A stretch of DNA of 64,000 nt from Domibacillus iocasae (GCF_001750285.1 NZ_MAMP01000025.1:1-64000), one strand, 5' to 3'; counted from the stretch's first letter, positions 1 through 9,249 are shown. Translations and numbers: made by a program. The notes: generated by a model not told the origin, from the sequence alone.

Positions 1-2
1 AT

Positions 3-77
3 TCCGCAGTAGCTCAGTGGTAGAGCAATCGGCTGTTAACCGATTGGTCGCAAGTTCGAGTCTTGCCTGCGGAGCCA
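3..77 (+). tRNA. tRNA-Asn (GTT)
   Basis: A complete cloverleaf is visible: acceptor TCCGCAG pairs with CTGCGGA, the anticodon loop carries GTT, the T-loop GTTCGAG is present and CCA is encoded. It is the first of eight tRNAs on this strand; the cluster may begin upstream of the window. Confidence 0.96.
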
Positions 78-84
78 TTGCTTT

Positions 85-157
85 GCTTCCATAGCTCAGC
101 AGGTAGAGTGCTTCCATGGTAAGGAAGAGGTCACCGGTTCGAGCCCGGTTGGAAGCT
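85..157 (+). tRNA. tRNA-Thr (GGT)
   Basis: Acceptor GCTTCCA pairs with TGGAAGC, the anticodon loop is ATGGTAA (GGT) and the T-arm is intact. The 3' CCA is not encoded (the sequence continues TTAA), so it must be added by tRNA nucleotidyltransferase, unlike most neighbours. Confidence 0.93.
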
Positions 158-193
158 TAATAAGTTAGTTTATGTAGGCCACAATTATATATC

Positions 194-268
194 GGCCCCT
201 TGGTCAAGCGGTTAAGACACCGCCCTTTCACGGCGGTAACACGGGTTCGAATCCCGTAGGGGTCACCA
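194..268 (+). tRNA. tRNA-Glu (TTC)
   Basis: Acceptor GGCCCCT pairs with AGGGGTC (one G-T pair), the anticodon loop CTTTCAC gives TTC, and CCA is encoded. Confidence 0.95.
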
Positions 269-271
269 TTT

Positions 272-347
272 GGAGGATTAGCTCAGCTGGGAGAGCATCT
301 GCCTTACAAGCAGAGGGTCGGCGGTTCGATCCCGTCATCCTCCACCA
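272..347 (+). tRNA. tRNA-Val (TAC)
   Basis: Acceptor GGAGGAT pairs with ATCCTCC, the anticodon loop CTTACAA gives TAC, and CCA is encoded. It starts only 3 nt after tRNA-Glu, so both must come from one transcript. Confidence 0.95.
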
Positions 348-360
348 TTTCTTTTCATAT

Positions 361-436
<76 letters not shown>

Positions 437-460
437 CATCACTTTTCTTAATTAAATAGC

Positions 461-544
461 GGAGGGGTAGCGAAGTGGCTAAACGCGGCGGACTGTAAAT
501 CCGCTCCTTCGGGTTCGGCAGTTCGAATCTGCCCCCCTCCACCA
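461..544 (+). tRNA. tRNA-Tyr (GTA)
   Basis: A class II tRNA of 84 nt with a long variable arm. The anticodon loop has GTA, acceptor GGAGGGG pairs with CCCCTCC, and CCA is encoded. Confidence 0.95.
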
Positions 545-620
545 TTTTCCTAAAGGAACATACTCAAACGTGTTCTTTTTCTTATTTTTTGGGGTATACT
601 ACACTACATACAACATTCAA

Positions 621-695
621 TGGGCTATAGCCAAGCGGTAAGGCAACGGACTTTGACTCCGTCACGCGAAGGTTCGAATCCTTCTAGCCCAGCCA
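621..695 (+). tRNA. tRNA-Gln (TTG)
   Basis: Acceptor TGGGCTA pairs with TAGCCCA, the anticodon loop CTTTGAC gives TTG, and CCA is encoded. A 76-nt gap before it contains a weak hairpin and TATACT, so a separate promoter for Gln-Lys is possible but not shown. Confidence 0.95.
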
Positions 696-700
696 TTTTC

Positions 701-773
701 GAGCCATTAGCTCAGTTGGTAGAGCATCTGACTTTTAATCAGAGGGTCGAAGGTTCGAGTCCTTCATGGCTCA
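701..773 (+). tRNA. tRNA-Lys (TTT)
   Basis: Acceptor GAGCCAT pairs with ATGGCTC, the anticodon loop CTTTTAA gives TTT, and the discriminator A is at 773. The next bases are TCACCA, so a CCA exists but is displaced by three bases and is not the templated tail. Confidence 0.94.
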
Positions 774-787
774 TCACCATTAAAAAA

Positions 788-829
788 AAAACGACTTTTC
801 ATGTAAAATGACATGAAAAGTCGTTTTTT
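788..829 (+). terminator. Terminator of the tRNA cluster
   Basis: A 14-bp stem (ACGACTTTTCATGT with ACATGAAAAGTCGT) around a 6-nt loop is followed by a run of six T. It lies 15 nt after tRNA-Lys. Confidence 0.9.
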
Positions 830-873
830 GTTCGTGATTCGACAAAAAAACTGCTATAATTGAAATAAAATGG

Positions 874-903
874 AAGCAACTTCGACAAGACGTTGCTTTT
901 TTA
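874..903. terminator. Short hairpin with T-run near the Spo0E-like gene end
   Basis: AAGCAAC pairs with GTTGCTT, followed by T-rich sequence on the + side. It abuts the stop codon of the minus-strand gene at 901, so it may serve as that gene's terminator or as a second terminator for the tRNA transcript. Confidence 0.5.
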
Positions 904-1065
904 TTTATGGATAGAATATTCATTTAAGAGCTGATCAAGCTTTTGGCTGATTTCAATTACTTTTTGGTCATTGAAGGATGTTTGCAGCGCTTGGGAGACC
1001 ATTTCAGAACGATACTGTTCAATTGTTGTATGAAGTTGAATCAATTGCAACGATGATACCCCCAT
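901..1065 (-). CDS. Spo0E-like aspartyl-phosphate phosphatase (54 aa)
   Basis: This short gene encodes a 54-residue protein of the Spo0E-like family, whose members dephosphorylate response regulators, typically Spo0A-P, to hold back sporulation. The read protein has an N-terminal helix followed by the family core: SQ at about 40-41, then KLDQLL and a terminal NEY. Within the core, ISQKLDQLLNEY corresponds to the family S-x-x-L-D-x-L-L-N-x-Y signature. Length fits the family (45-90 aa). The ATG at 1065 is the only usable in-frame start because stops lie upstream, but the best Shine-Dalgarno (AAGAGG) is about 25 nt away, so translation may be weak. It sits between the tRNA cluster and divergently transcribed sigW. 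Which phosphorylated regulator it acts on is inference. Confidence 0.78.
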   Translation of the reverse strand: MGVSSLQLIQLHTTIEQYRSEMVSQALQTSFNDQKVIEISQKLDQLLNEYSIHK

Positions 1066-1144
1066 CCATAATGGTTTATAACATCATCATACCTCTTTTG
1101 AAATTAAACTAAACTTACACTATTCACTTTTTTATCTTTTTTTT

Positions 1145-1171
1145 TGAAACTTTTATGTACCTATATCCGTA
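1145..1171 (+). promoter_or_regulatory. Sigma-W promoter of sigW-rsiW
   Basis: TGAAAC at 1145-1150, a 17-nt spacer, and CGTA at 1168-1171 match the sigma-W consensus (TGAAAC-N16/17-CGTA) and lie 33 nt upstream of the sigW start. SigW is known to drive its own operon in Bacillus. Confidence 0.9.
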
Positions 1172-1204
1172 TAAACATGTACCGCCAGGGCGGAGGGAGA
1201 AAAA

Positions 1205-1768
1205 ATGGATTTAATTGTACAAAGACGAATTAAGCAAGTAATAAAAGGAGACCAAAATGCATTTGGAGAAATTGTCGAGCTTTATAAAGACAAGGTATAC
1301 CAAATATGTTTTCGAATGCTTTGGGATCGCCATGAAGCAGAAGATGCGGCTCAGGAAGCATTTCTGAAGGCTTTTTTGAATATACACACGTATAACCAAA
1401 GCAAGAAGTTTTCAACCTGGCTGTACCGGATTGCAACTAATTTGTGTATTGATAAAATACGCAAAAAGAAACCGGATTATCATTTAGACGCAGAAATTGC
1501 CGGAACAGAAGGGCTGAATATGTACTCCCATTTAGCATCGGGCGGCCAGCTGCCGGAAGAAGAGGTAGAAAGCCTGGAGGTACAGGCATCGATTCATGAG
1601 GCTATATTAATGCTTCCAGAAAAGTACCGTTCGGTAATTGTATTAAAATATATTGAAGAACTGCCGTTGCAGGAAATAGCAGATATATTAGAACTGCCTC
1701 TGGGCACTGTGAAAACACGTGTGCACCGGGGACGTGAAGCACTGCGCAAGCATTTGCGGCATTTGTGA
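1205..1768 (+). CDS. sigW: ECF RNA polymerase sigma factor SigW
   Basis: A 187-residue ECF sigma factor, equal in length to Bacillus SigW, that directs transcription of cell-envelope stress and antimicrobial-resistance genes. Region 2 (residues about 20-95) has the FRMLWDRHEAEDAAQEAF motif and the WLYRIATNLCIDKIRK -10 recognition segment. Region 4 (about 130-185) ends in a helix-turn-helix with LPLQEIADILELPLGTVKTR. The start has a strong GGAGGG ribosome binding site 7 nt upstream. It is followed after 18 nt by its membrane anti-sigma factor and is preceded by its own sigma-W promoter, so positive autoregulation is expected. The synteny with cdaA, cdaR, glmM and glmS supports the name. Confidence 0.95.
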   Translation: MDLIVQRRIKQVIKGDQNAFGEIVELYKDKVYQICFRMLWDRHEAEDAAQEAFLKAFLNIHTYNQSKKFSTWLYRIATNLCIDKIRKKKPDYHLDAEIAGTEGLNMYSHLASGGQLPEEEVESLEVQASIHEAILMLPEKYRSVIVLKYIEELPLQEIADILELPLGTVKTRVHRGREALRKHLRHL

Positions 1769-1786
1769 GAAAGGGTGCGATGAACG

Positions 1787-2383
1787 ATGACATCTTGTCC
1801 AAAGCAGATTGTTCATTATATGCATGAATATCTGGATGGGGATATTCGAGAAGAAGCGAAAAAAGAACTGAAATTTCACATTGAAACATGTGCGGAATGC
1901 AAGAAGCATTTTGCTGAATTAAAAAAAACAATTGCACTTGTACAAAGTGCTTCCCATATTGAAGCGCCCGTTGGTTTTACAGCGAACGTACTCGCACTGC
2001 TTCCAAGAGAAGGAAAGAAAATTGGAATGGAACGATGGTTTCGTAATCATCCATTTTTAACCGCGGCAGCTTTATTTCTTTTGCTAATGAGCGGCGGTTT
2101 TGCTTCTTTTTTCAGCCAGGAAGATAACCATTTTGCTTTTACGAAAAACAGTGAACTTAAAGTAGAGAATGAGACCGTCATTGTCCCGGCTGGAACGATT
2201 ATTGAAGAAGACCTTGTTGTGAAAAATGGCAACATTCGAATTGAAGGGTCTGTCGAAGGAGACGTTACTGTTATTAACGGAGAACGCTTCATGGCGTCTG
2301 CTGGAAGTGTAACAGGCGAAATTAAAGAGATTGACCAGTTATTTGGGCGGATTTGGTATGAAATGAAATCGTTATTTCAATAA
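1787..2383 (+). CDS. rsiW: Anti-sigma-W factor RsiW
   Basis: A 198-residue membrane anti-sigma factor that holds SigW inactive until it is cleaved by site-1 and site-2 proteases under envelope stress. The N-terminal cytoplasmic domain carries the zinc anti-sigma motif (H at about 32, then C-x-x-C in ETCAECKKHF). One membrane segment lies near residues 88-106 (FLTAAALFLLLMSGGFASFF). The extracellular part repeats short beta-rich turns (VIVPAGTIIEEDLVV and following), typical of RsiW. The start ATG follows an AAAGGGTG ribosome binding site at 1771-1778. A second ATG at 1780 is in another frame. It is co-transcribed with sigW and closed by a terminator. Confidence 0.93.
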   Translation: MTSCPKQIVHYMHEYLDGDIREEAKKELKFHIETCAECKKHFAELKKTIALVQSASHIEAPVGFTANVLALLPREGKKIGMERWFRNHPFLTAAALFLLLMSGGFASFFSQEDNHFAFTKNSELKVENETVIVPAGTIIEEDLVVKNGNIRIEGSVEGDVTVINGERFMASAGSVTGEIKEIDQLFGRIWYEMKSLFQ

Positions 2384-2412
2384 GAAGCAGACGGGAATCG
2401 TCTGCTTCTTTT
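2382..2412 (+). terminator. Terminator after rsiW
   Basis: GAAGCAGACG pairs with CGTCTGCTTC around a short loop, followed by TTTT. It separates sigW-rsiW from cdaA. An extended -10 (TG-n-TATAAT at 2425-2430) just after it may start the next operon. Confidence 0.85.
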
Positions 2413-2493
2413 CAGCTTGTATGGTATAATGTACAGGTTAAAGAAGAAAGTGATTTCTTCACGGCTCCGTAATTCCAACTTGGAGGATCTAGT

Positions 2494-3333
2494 ATGCCGT
2501 TTACGACTTATTTTCAAGATTATACATTTATTGATTATTTATCGAATGCAATTGATATATTACTCGTATGGTATGTTGTTTATAAATTATTAATGGTCAT
2601 TAGAGGGACGAAAGCTGTCCAGTTGTTAAAAGGGATTTTTGTTATTGTTATTATTCGGACAATAGCTGGATTTGCCGGCTTGGATACATTAAGCTGGATT
2701 GTCCAGCAGGCGCTTACGTGGGGCTTCCTGGCAGTTATTATTATTTTCCAGCCGGAAGTACGCCGCGCATTAGAGCAATTAGGACGCGGGCGGATTTTCT
2801 CCCGTAGCGCGATTCAGGAAGATGAAGAGCAGCGAAAAATTATTGATGCTCTTGTGAAGTCTGTTCGTTACATGGAGAAGCGCCGAATTGGCGCGTTAAT
2901 TTCTATTGAAAAAGAAACAGGAATGAATGACTATATTGAGACAGGGATTCCAATGAACTCTGTTATTACCTCAGAACTTTTGATCAATATCTTTATTCCT
3001 AATACGCCGCTGCATGATGGAGCGGTTATTATTCAAAAAGATCATATTGCTGCTGCTGCTTGTTACCTGCCTTTATCTGAGAACCCATTTATTTCAAAAG
3101 AATTGGGTACACGGCACCGTGCTGCATTAGGCATTAGTGAAGTAACCGACAGTTTAACCATTGTTGTCTCAGAAGAAACAGGTGCTATTTCAGTCACACG
3201 AAATGGTGATTTGTACCGTGATTTGACAGAAGAAGAGTTTCAAGATATTTTGGAGCATCAGTTATTAACTGGAATTGATAAAAATGAGTCTTCTAACCGC
3301 TGGACGTGGAAGGGGCGCAGAAATAATGGATAA
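2494..3333 (+). CDS. cdaA: Diadenylate cyclase CdaA
   Basis: Membrane-bound diadenylate cyclase that makes c-di-AMP from two ATP, the second messenger controlling potassium, osmolyte and cell-wall homeostasis. Three N-terminal membrane helices (residues about 15-90) are followed by a coiled linker and the DAC domain. The catalytic DGA motif is at about residues 175-177 and the ATP-binding RHR at about 207-209. The 279-residue length equals the family norm (about 273). The start has a GGAGG site at the right distance. The stop overlaps the start of cdaR, and glmM follows, reproducing the conserved cdaA-cdaR-glmM unit in which CdaR and GlmM modulate cyclase activity. Confidence 0.96.
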   Translation: MPFTTYFQDYTFIDYLSNAIDILLVWYVVYKLLMVIRGTKAVQLLKGIFVIVIIRTIAGFAGLDTLSWIVQQALTWGFLAVIIIFQPEVRRALEQLGRGRIFSRSAIQEDEEQRKIIDALVKSVRYMEKRRIGALISIEKETGMNDYIETGIPMNSVITSELLINIFIPNTPLHDGAVIIQKDHIAAAACYLPLSENPFISKELGTRHRAALGISEVTDSLTIVVSEETGAISVTRNGDLYRDLTEEEFQDILEHQLLTGIDKNESSNRWTWKGRRNNG

Positions 3334-4279
3334 TTTTGTCGAAAGCAAGTGGTTTGTACGAATTGTCGCATTTCTATTAGCTTTTTTGCTGTATATGACC
3401 GTGAATTTTGGTGATTTTGAAGCTGTTCAGCAGGCCGGTGATTCGGCACTTGATACAACCGAGGTATTGACGAATGTACCGTTAAAGACCTATTATGATA
3501 CAGAAAATTTATATGTTTCCGGCATACCGGAGCAGGTCCGTGTTGAGCTTTCCGGTCCGAAAAGTATTATTGAATCGACAAAACGGCTGCGCGATTTTGA
3601 GCTGACCCTTGATTTGACGGATTATGAAATCGGAGAGCATCGGGTGGCGATTAAGCATAAAAACTTCTCTGAAAAGCTCGATGTGTCGATTTTACCTGCT
3701 TCTGTCGACGTCATGATCGAAGAAAAAGTCACAAGGACAAGAACGGTTACGCCTGAATTCAATGATTCTGCACTGGCAGAAGGATATCAGGTAGACAATG
3801 TAACCGTTGCTCCTCGTGAAGTGAAGGTGACCGGATCCCAGTCGGATATTGACAAGATCGCCTTCGTACGAACTGCGTTGACCGGCGAAGACGAAATCAG
3901 CGAAGAAACGACAGCGACGGCTGCGGTACAGGTGCTGGACGGAAATTTAAATAAACTGGATGTAAAAGTTGAACCGGCAACTGTTCAAGTGTCGATTTCA
4001 GTTAAGAATCCAAGTAAAAAAGTGCCGCTGAAGGCAGTATCAAAAGGCACGCCAGCGGAAGATGTGAAAATTTCATCGCTTGAGCCGGATGTAGATGAAA
4101 TCACGATTTACGGAAAAGAATCGGCTTTGGAAGAATTAAAGGAATTTTCACTTCCTGTGGATGTAAGCGGAGTGACAAAAGATACGACACTGACAGTACC
4201 GGTTAATCTCGGGGAACAATTTAATTTTTCATCGCCGCAGGAAGTAAAAGTGAAAGTAACAGTGGAAGAATCTTCATAA
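3326..4279 (+). CDS. cdaR: CdaA regulatory protein CdaR (YbbR domains)
   Basis: A 317-residue membrane-anchored regulator of CdaA. One N-terminal membrane helix (VRIVAFLLAFLLYMTVNF, about residues 9-26) is followed by tandem YbbR domains exposed outside the membrane. The ATG at 3326 is chosen because an AGGGGC ribosome binding site precedes it and the product begins MDNFVESKW as in Bacillus homologues. An upstream in-frame TTG at 3275 lies deep in cdaA and has no site. The start overlaps the cdaA stop by 8 nt, which suggests translational coupling and fixed stoichiometry with the cyclase. Confidence 0.93.
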   Translation: MDNFVESKWFVRIVAFLLAFLLYMTVNFGDFEAVQQAGDSALDTTEVLTNVPLKTYYDTENLYVSGIPEQVRVELSGPKSIIESTKRLRDFELTLDLTDYEIGEHRVAIKHKNFSEKLDVSILPASVDVMIEEKVTRTRTVTPEFNDSALAEGYQVDNVTVAPREVKVTGSQSDIDKIAFVRTALTGEDEISEETTATAAVQVLDGNLNKLDVKVEPATVQVSISVKNPSKKVPLKAVSKGTPAEDVKISSLEPDVDEITIYGKESALEELKEFSLPVDVSGVTKDTTLTVPVNLGEQFNFSSPQEVKVKVTVEESS

Positions 4280-4310
4280 AGCCGTTTTGATAAAAGGAGA
4301 GAAACAATAG

Positions 4311-5660
4311 ATGGGTAAGTATTTTGGTACAGATGGTGTCAGAGGTGTCGCAAACTTAGAACTGACACCAGAACTTGCATTTAAGCTGGGGCGGTTTGGC
4401 GGTTATATATTAACGAAAGATGCCGATCGCCCAAAAGTATTGATCGGACGGGACACACGCATTTCAGGACCGATGCTTGAAGGAGCGCTTGTGGCGGGAC
4501 TTCTATCTATTGGAGCAGAGGTGATGCGTCTCGGCGTCATTTCAACACCGGGTGTCGCTTATTTGACGAAAGCGATGGATGCACAGGCAGGCGTTATGAT
4601 CTCAGCTTCTCATAACCCGGTTCAAGATAACGGCATTAAATTTTTCGGTTCAGATGGCTTTAAGCTTTCCGATCATCAGGAAGCGGAAATTGAAGCGCTT
4701 CTTGATCAAGAAGAAGACACGCTGCCACGTCCTTCAGGAGCGGATCTAGGTTCATTAAATGATTATTTTGAAGGCGGTCAAAAGTATCTGCAATACTTAA
4801 AGCAGTCGGTTGATGAAGATTTCGACGGCATCCATGTTGCGCTTGATTGTGCGCACGGAGCCACATCTTCGCTTGCTGCGCATTTATTCGCGGATCTTGA
4901 AGCAGATATTTCAACGATGGGCGCATCGCCAAACGGCCTGAACATTAATGATGGTGTCGGGTCGACTCATCCAGAAACGCTTGCGCAATTTGTGAAAGAA
5001 AAAGAAGCGGATCTTGGGCTTGCGTTTGACGGCGATGGGGATCGGCTCATTGCTATTGATGAAAAAGGAAATATCGTGGATGGCGACCAGATCATGTTTA
5101 TTTGCGCGCGCTATTTGAAAGAACAGGGACGCTTAAACAATGATACGATCGTCTCAACGGTTATGAGCAACCTCGGCTTTTACAAAAGCATTGAAGAACA
5201 TGGCATTAAAAGTGAACAAACGGCTGTCGGCGACCGGTACGTTGTAGAGGCGATGAAAAAGTACAACTATAATTTGGGCGGCGAGCAGTCCGGCCATATT
5301 ATTTTCCTTGATTTTAATACGACAGGTGACGGTCTTCTAAGCGGACTCCAACTTGTAAATATTATGAAGGCAACGAAAAAGCCTTTATCTGAATTGGCAG
5401 CAGAAATGAAAAAATTCCCACAGACCCTTGTAAATGTCCGGGTAACCGATAAGCATCATGTCGCGGATAACGAAAAAGTAAAAGCGGAGATCGAAAAAGT
5501 AGAAGCAGAAATGGCTGGAAATGGACGCGTTCTTGTCCGTCCATCTGGCACAGAGCCACTTGTGCGCGTAATGGTGGAAGCAGCAACGGAAGAGCTGTGC
5601 CGTTCGTATACAGAGCGTATTGCTTCAATCGTAGAAGAAGAAATGGGTCTTCACATGTAA
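4311..5660 (+). CDS. glmM: Phosphoglucosamine mutase GlmM
   Basis: Cytoplasmic enzyme converting glucosamine-6-phosphate to glucosamine-1-phosphate on the path to UDP-GlcNAc and peptidoglycan. It has 449 residues, as expected. The phosphoserine loop is SASHNP with Ser at residue 100. The metal loop DGDGDR lies near residue 240. The sugar-binding GEQSGH is near 327, and the phosphate-binding RPSGTEP near 410. It lies 31 nt after cdaR with an AGGAGA site. GlmM is known to inhibit CdaA by direct contact, which fits its place in this operon. Together with ribozyme-controlled glmS downstream it covers amino-sugar synthesis. Confidence 0.97.
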   Translation: MGKYFGTDGVRGVANLELTPELAFKLGRFGGYILTKDADRPKVLIGRDTRISGPMLEGALVAGLLSIGAEVMRLGVISTPGVAYLTKAMDAQAGVMISASHNPVQDNGIKFFGSDGFKLSDHQEAEIEALLDQEEDTLPRPSGADLGSLNDYFEGGQKYLQYLKQSVDEDFDGIHVALDCAHGATSSLAAHLFADLEADISTMGASPNGLNINDGVGSTHPETLAQFVKEKEADLGLAFDGDGDRLIAIDEKGNIVDGDQIMFICARYLKEQGRLNNDTIVSTVMSNLGFYKSIEEHGIKSEQTAVGDRYVVEAMKKYNYNLGGEQSGHIIFLDFNTTGDGLLSGLQLVNIMKATKKPLSELAAEMKKFPQTLVNVRVTDKHHVADNEKVKAEIEKVEAEMAGNGRVLVRPSGTEPLVRVMVEAATEELCRSYTERIASIVEEEMGLHM

Positions 5661-5668
5661 AAAACAGA

Positions 5669-5716
5669 AGGGAGTCCGACAGCCAGTTTTTACTGGCGGG
5701 TTGGATTCCCTTTTTT
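5669..5716 (+). terminator. Terminator after glmM
   Basis: AGGGAGTCCGAC pairs with GTTGGATTCCCT (with wobble pairs), enclosing an inner GCCAG/CTGGC hairpin and followed by six T. It ends the cdaA-cdaR-glmM unit. Confidence 0.88.
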
Positions 5717-5824
5717 GTTCCTTGAAAAAATCAGCTCTCATAAAATCGAAAAGATTGAAATATATACGCGCCTGCACAATAATTAACAGAAAATGCTTTA
5801 CAAATGAGGAAGGAGGGTCACAGG

Positions 5825-7024
5825 ATGGGAGAATACAAAGAAAAAGAGGGGAATCAGGACATCCAGCGAAAAGACCACATCTATTTTTTAGCGGCTGTTT
5901 TTTGTTTTTGGTTTGCGATTTATATTTATGCGCCTGTCTTTGGCGTTTATCTGCAGGAGGTTGGATTTAGCTTTTCCGCGATTGGCATTATTTTAGGGGC
6001 TTATGGCATTACACAGATTTTACTGCGCTTTCCGCTCGGCATTTTATCGGATTTTCTACATAACATCCGCAGGCAGCTGTTTGTCGGCGGTTTTGTGGTG
6101 GCACTGATCAGCAGTTTAATGCTCGTGTATTTTGAATCTTTTTTCATGGTGCTCATTGCCAGGCTTTTAGCGGGTGTGACAGCGTCTATGTGGGTGATGG
6201 CGACCGTATTGTATTCGCATTATTTCAGTGCGGACCGTGCATCAAACGCAATGGGTATTATGCAGTTTGTAACAGTAGCGACGCAGTTTTTTAGCATGGC
6301 GGTCAGCGGCTGGCTCGTCCATGTGTTTAACTGGGACTTTCCGTTTTGGATCGGAGCCGCTGCATCGATTTTGGGCGCTTTTTTTGCCTGGAATATTAAA
6401 GAAGCAGAAACAGACTCGTTGACGGCGCCTAAAAATGCGATCGTCCATGTGAAAGAAACGATTAAAATGCCGAATTTGAAAATGCTGACCTTTTTGTCAC
6501 TTATGGCGCACGCTGTTTTATTTATTACAATTTTTGGATTCAGCCCGATTTACGCAGCCTCGCTCGGTGTGGAAGAGCAGTCATTTATTTGGCTGACATG
6601 TGCGTTTTTTATTCCCCACGCTGCGGCTTCGCTCAGTCTCGTTTTTTACCGGCTCGATCCCCGCCTTAATAAAAGTGTGCTGACGGCCTGCTTTATTGTT
6701 ACTGCTATTTTCCTATTTGCCGTTCCTTTTTCACATGCACTTGCATCTCTTAGTATTGTACATTTCTTTATCGGCCTGGCACTCGGATTTATTTTTCCCG
6801 TTTTGTTGAGTGAGGTCGTTCTCATCAGCCCGCCAGCGTTCAAAATGTCCGCCATGGGATTTTTCCAATCCTTTTATGCGCTTGGCATTTTCCTTGGACC
6901 GCTTGTGGCTGGCGTTGTTGCCGAACAATGGAGCTTGGATGCTGTTTTTACAATCACTGGTACTTTATGTATCGGCGCTGCTGTGCTTGTTTTCCTGCTT
7001 TGGAGAAGGGGAATTAATTTTTAA
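5825..7024 (+). CDS. MFS transporter, 12-TM type
   Basis: A 399-residue major facilitator superfamily protein with about twelve predicted membrane helices. The segment after helix 2 (RFPLGILSDFLHNIRRQ, about residues 67-83) is the family's cytoplasmic loop motif. Substrate is not readable from the sequence; the family includes drug and sugar-acid exporters. The start at 5825 is preferred over the in-frame ATG at 5804 because AAGGAGGG lies between them at good spacing. It interrupts the usual glmM-glmS adjacency, standing alone between two terminators, so it is probably its own transcription unit. Confidence 0.85.
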   Translation: MGEYKEKEGNQDIQRKDHIYFLAAVFCFWFAIYIYAPVFGVYLQEVGFSFSAIGIILGAYGITQILLRFPLGILSDFLHNIRRQLFVGGFVVALISSLMLVYFESFFMVLIARLLAGVTASMWVMATVLYSHYFSADRASNAMGIMQFVTVATQFFSMAVSGWLVHVFNWDFPFWIGAAASILGAFFAWNIKEAETDSLTAPKNAIVHVKETIKMPNLKMLTFLSLMAHAVLFITIFGFSPIYAASLGVEEQSFIWLTCAFFIPHAAASLSLVFYRLDPRLNKSVLTACFIVTAIFLFAVPFSHALASLSIVHFFIGLALGFIFPVLLSEVVLISPPAFKMSAMGFFQSFYALGIFLGPLVAGVVAEQWSLDAVFTITGTLCIGAAVLVFLLWRRGINF

Positions 7025-7039
7025 TTGACGAAACGGATA

Positions 7040-7067
7040 AAACACGGTATGATTATCGTGTTTTTAT
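7040..7067 (+). terminator. Terminator after the MFS gene
   Basis: AACACG pairs with CGTGTT around a 10-nt loop, followed by a T-run. It lies just before the glmS leader. Confidence 0.75.
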
Positions 7068-7104
7068 CTGTATACAGAAAGGAGCGGAGAAAGACAGATA
7101 CGTG

Positions 7105-7260
7105 TTTTACCAAAAGCGCCTGAACTGAACGGGACGACCATACGTTCAGTTGACGAGGAGGGGGTTTATCGATGATTCGGCGGATACCTCCCGGCTGCAG
7201 GTACACAGCTGTTACGTTCATCCTTAAAACAGGGGGGCAACCCCGTGGACAAAGGGAGCG
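7105..7260 (+). ncRNA. glmS ribozyme-riboswitch (GlcN6P-responsive)
   Basis: The leader contains the conserved glmS ribozyme blocks in order: AGCGCCTGAACT, GTTGACGAGGAGG, TTATCGA, TTCGGCGGATACCTCCCG, AGCTGTTACGTTC, AAAACAGGGGGGCAACCCCG and ACAAAGGGAGC. Self-cleavage is expected between A7115 and G7116. Glucosamine-6-phosphate acts as the cofactor; cleavage exposes the mRNA to degradation and lowers GlmS when product is plentiful. The 3' end is placed at the last conserved block, about 100 nt before the glmS start. Confidence 0.95.
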
Positions 7261-7359
7261 GACATGTGCCTAAAAATACAAAATATGAAGGAGCGCGGCA
7301 GGCAATGTGCCCCTAGCCGGCGCTTGTTTGCCGACGCCTCTAATCAGGGGGAACCATTT

Positions 7360-9162
7360 ATGTGCGGAATAGTTGGATATATCGGCAGTGAAGATACGAA
7401 AGAAATTTTATTGAAAGGGCTTGAGAAGCTCGAATACCGTGGCTACGATTCAGCCGGTATTGCTGTGCGCAACACAGAGGGTGTGCACGTTTTCAAAGAA
7501 AAAGGACGTATCGCTGATTTGCGTGCAGTTGTGGACGAAGATGTACAATCTCACGTAGGAATCGGTCATACTCGCTGGGCGACTCACGGCGTACCAAGCC
7601 GTTACAACGCGCATCCACATCAAAATACAGACAACCGTTACACACTTGTGCACAACGGTGTCATTGAAAACGATGAGCAGTTGAAAAGTGACTACTTATT
7701 GGACGTTGCACTTCAAAGTGATACAGACACAGAAGTGATCGTGCAGATGATCGGCTTATTTGCCAAAGACGGCCTGACAACGGAAGAAGCATTCCGTAAA
7801 ACGCTTGGCCTTCTAAAAGGCTCTTACGCGATTGCCCTTTTGGACAAAGAAGACGAAAACACGATTTATGTGGCGAAAAACAAGAGCCCGCTTCTAGTCG
7901 GCCTTGGCGAAGACTGCAATGTTATCGCATCTGATGCAATGGCGATGCTGCAAGTAACGAATCAATTTGTGGAATTGATGGACAAAGAAATGGTCATCGT
8001 CACAAAAGAATTCGTTACAATTAAAAACGAAAACGGCGGACTAATTGAACGTGCTCCTTATACAGCGGAAATCGATGCCGGTGATATTGAAAAAGGCACG
8101 TATCCGCATTACATGTTAAAAGAAACAGATGAACAGCCTTTTGTTATTCGTAAAATTACGCAGGCTTACCAAAACGAACAAGGCGAGCTTCACGTTGACG
8201 AAAATATCGTTAACGCACTGAACGAAGCAGACCGCCTGTATATCGTCGCATGCGGTACGAGCTACCATGCCGGTCTTGTTGGCAAGCAATATTTAGAGCA
8301 AATGGCGAATATCCCGGTTGAAGTGCACGTAGCGAGTGAATTCGTCTATAATATGCCGCTTCTATCGAAAAAGCCGCTCTTTATCTTTATTTCCCAAAGC
8401 GGTGAAACAGCGGACAGCCGCGCCGTATTGGTGAAAGTAAAAGAACTTGGCTTTGAAGCATTAACAATTACAAACGTACCAGGCTCTACACTATCACGTG
8501 AAGCGGATTACACATTGCTTCTTCATGCAGGTCCTGAAATTGCCGTTGCTTCTACAAAAGCCTATACAGCGCAAATTGCGGTACTGTCCATTTTGGCAGA
8601 TGCGGCAGCGAAAAAAGCCGGCATTGATACAGGATTCGATCTTGTGCACGAGCTTGGCATCGTCGCAAACGCAATGGAAGTTCTTTGCGATGGCAAAGAA
8701 GAATTCGAGCAAATCGCGCGTGACTACTTGTCAACAACACGCAACTGCTTCTTCATCGGCCGCTCTGTCGACTACTATGTCGGCTTAGAAGGTGCTTTGA
8801 AGCTGAAAGAAATCTCCTACATCCAGGCAGAAGGCTTTGCCGGCGGAGAGCTTAAACACGGCACAATCGCGTTGATCGAAGACGGCACACCAGTCATCGC
8901 TCTGGCAACGCAGGAATCTGTGAACTTGAATATCCGCGGCAACGTGAAGGAAGTCGCAGCACGCGGCGCCAACACATGCGTGATCTCAATGAAAGGCCTT
9001 GAGCAGGAAGGCGACCGTTTCGTCCTGCCAGCCGTTCATGAACTGCTCGCACCGCTTGCAGCTGTTGTACCATTCCAGCTGATCGCGTACTATGCAGCGC
9101 TTCACCGGGACTGTGACGTAGATAAGCCGCGTAACCTGGCGAAGTCAGTAACAGTAGAATAA
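7360..9162 (+). CDS. glmS: Glutamine--fructose-6-phosphate aminotransferase GlmS
   Basis: Isomerising aminotransferase that makes glucosamine-6-phosphate from fructose-6-phosphate and glutamine, the first step of cell-wall amino-sugar synthesis. The protein is 600 residues. The ATG at 7360 is required because Cys2 (MCGIVGYIG) must become the N-terminal nucleophile; an upstream in-frame ATG at 7264 would bury it. The glutaminase domain covers about 1-235, with HTRWATHG and HNGVIEN. Two SIS sugar-isomerase domains cover about 285-600 ([17 protein letters not shown], the C-terminal [13 protein letters not shown]). A GGGGGA site lies 11 nt upstream. Expression is governed by the self-cleaving leader. 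Confidence 0.97.
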   Translation: MCGIVGYIGSEDTKEILLKGLEKLEYRGYDSAGIAVRNTEGVHVFKEKGRIADLRAVVDEDVQSHVGIGHTRWATHGVPSRYNAHPHQNTDNRYTLVHNGVIENDEQLKSDYLLDVALQSDTDTEVIVQMIGLFAKDGLTTEEAFRKTLGLLKGSYAIALLDKEDENTIYVAKNKSPLLVGLGEDCNVIASDAMAMLQVTNQFVELMDKEMVIVTKEFVTIKNENGGLIERAPYTAEIDAGDIEKGTYPHYMLKETDEQPFVIRKITQAYQNEQGELHVDENIVNALNEADRLYIVACGTSYHAGLVGKQYLEQMANIPVEVHVASEFVYNMPLLSKKPLFIFISQSGETADSRAVLVKVKELGFEALTITNVPGSTLSREADYTLLLHAGPEIAVASTKAYTAQIAVLSILADAAAKKAGIDTGFDLVHELGIVANAMEVLCDGKEEFEQIARDYLSTTRNCFFIGRSVDYYVGLEGALKLKEISYIQAEGFAGGELKHGTIALIEDGTPVIALATQESVNLNIRGNVKEVAARGANTCVISMKGLEQEGDRFVLPAVHELLAPLAAVVPFQLIAYYAALHRDCDVDKPRNLAKSVTVE

Positions 9163-9208
9163 AATCGAAAACCATCCAGAATTAGGCTGTAAATAATAAA
9201 ATCGTTTA

Positions 9209-9249
9209 AAAAACCCCTATCTATTATATTTAATATAGATAGGGGTTTT
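9209..9249 (+). terminator. Terminator after glmS
   Basis: A 14-bp stem (AACCCCTATCTAT with ATAGATAGGGGTT) with an AT-rich loop and a T-run. Confidence 0.92.

Noticed and set aside
620-811. 63-codon frame across tRNA-Gln and tRNA-Lys
   Set aside because: It reads straight through two perfect tRNA genes and a terminator; no ribosome binding site.
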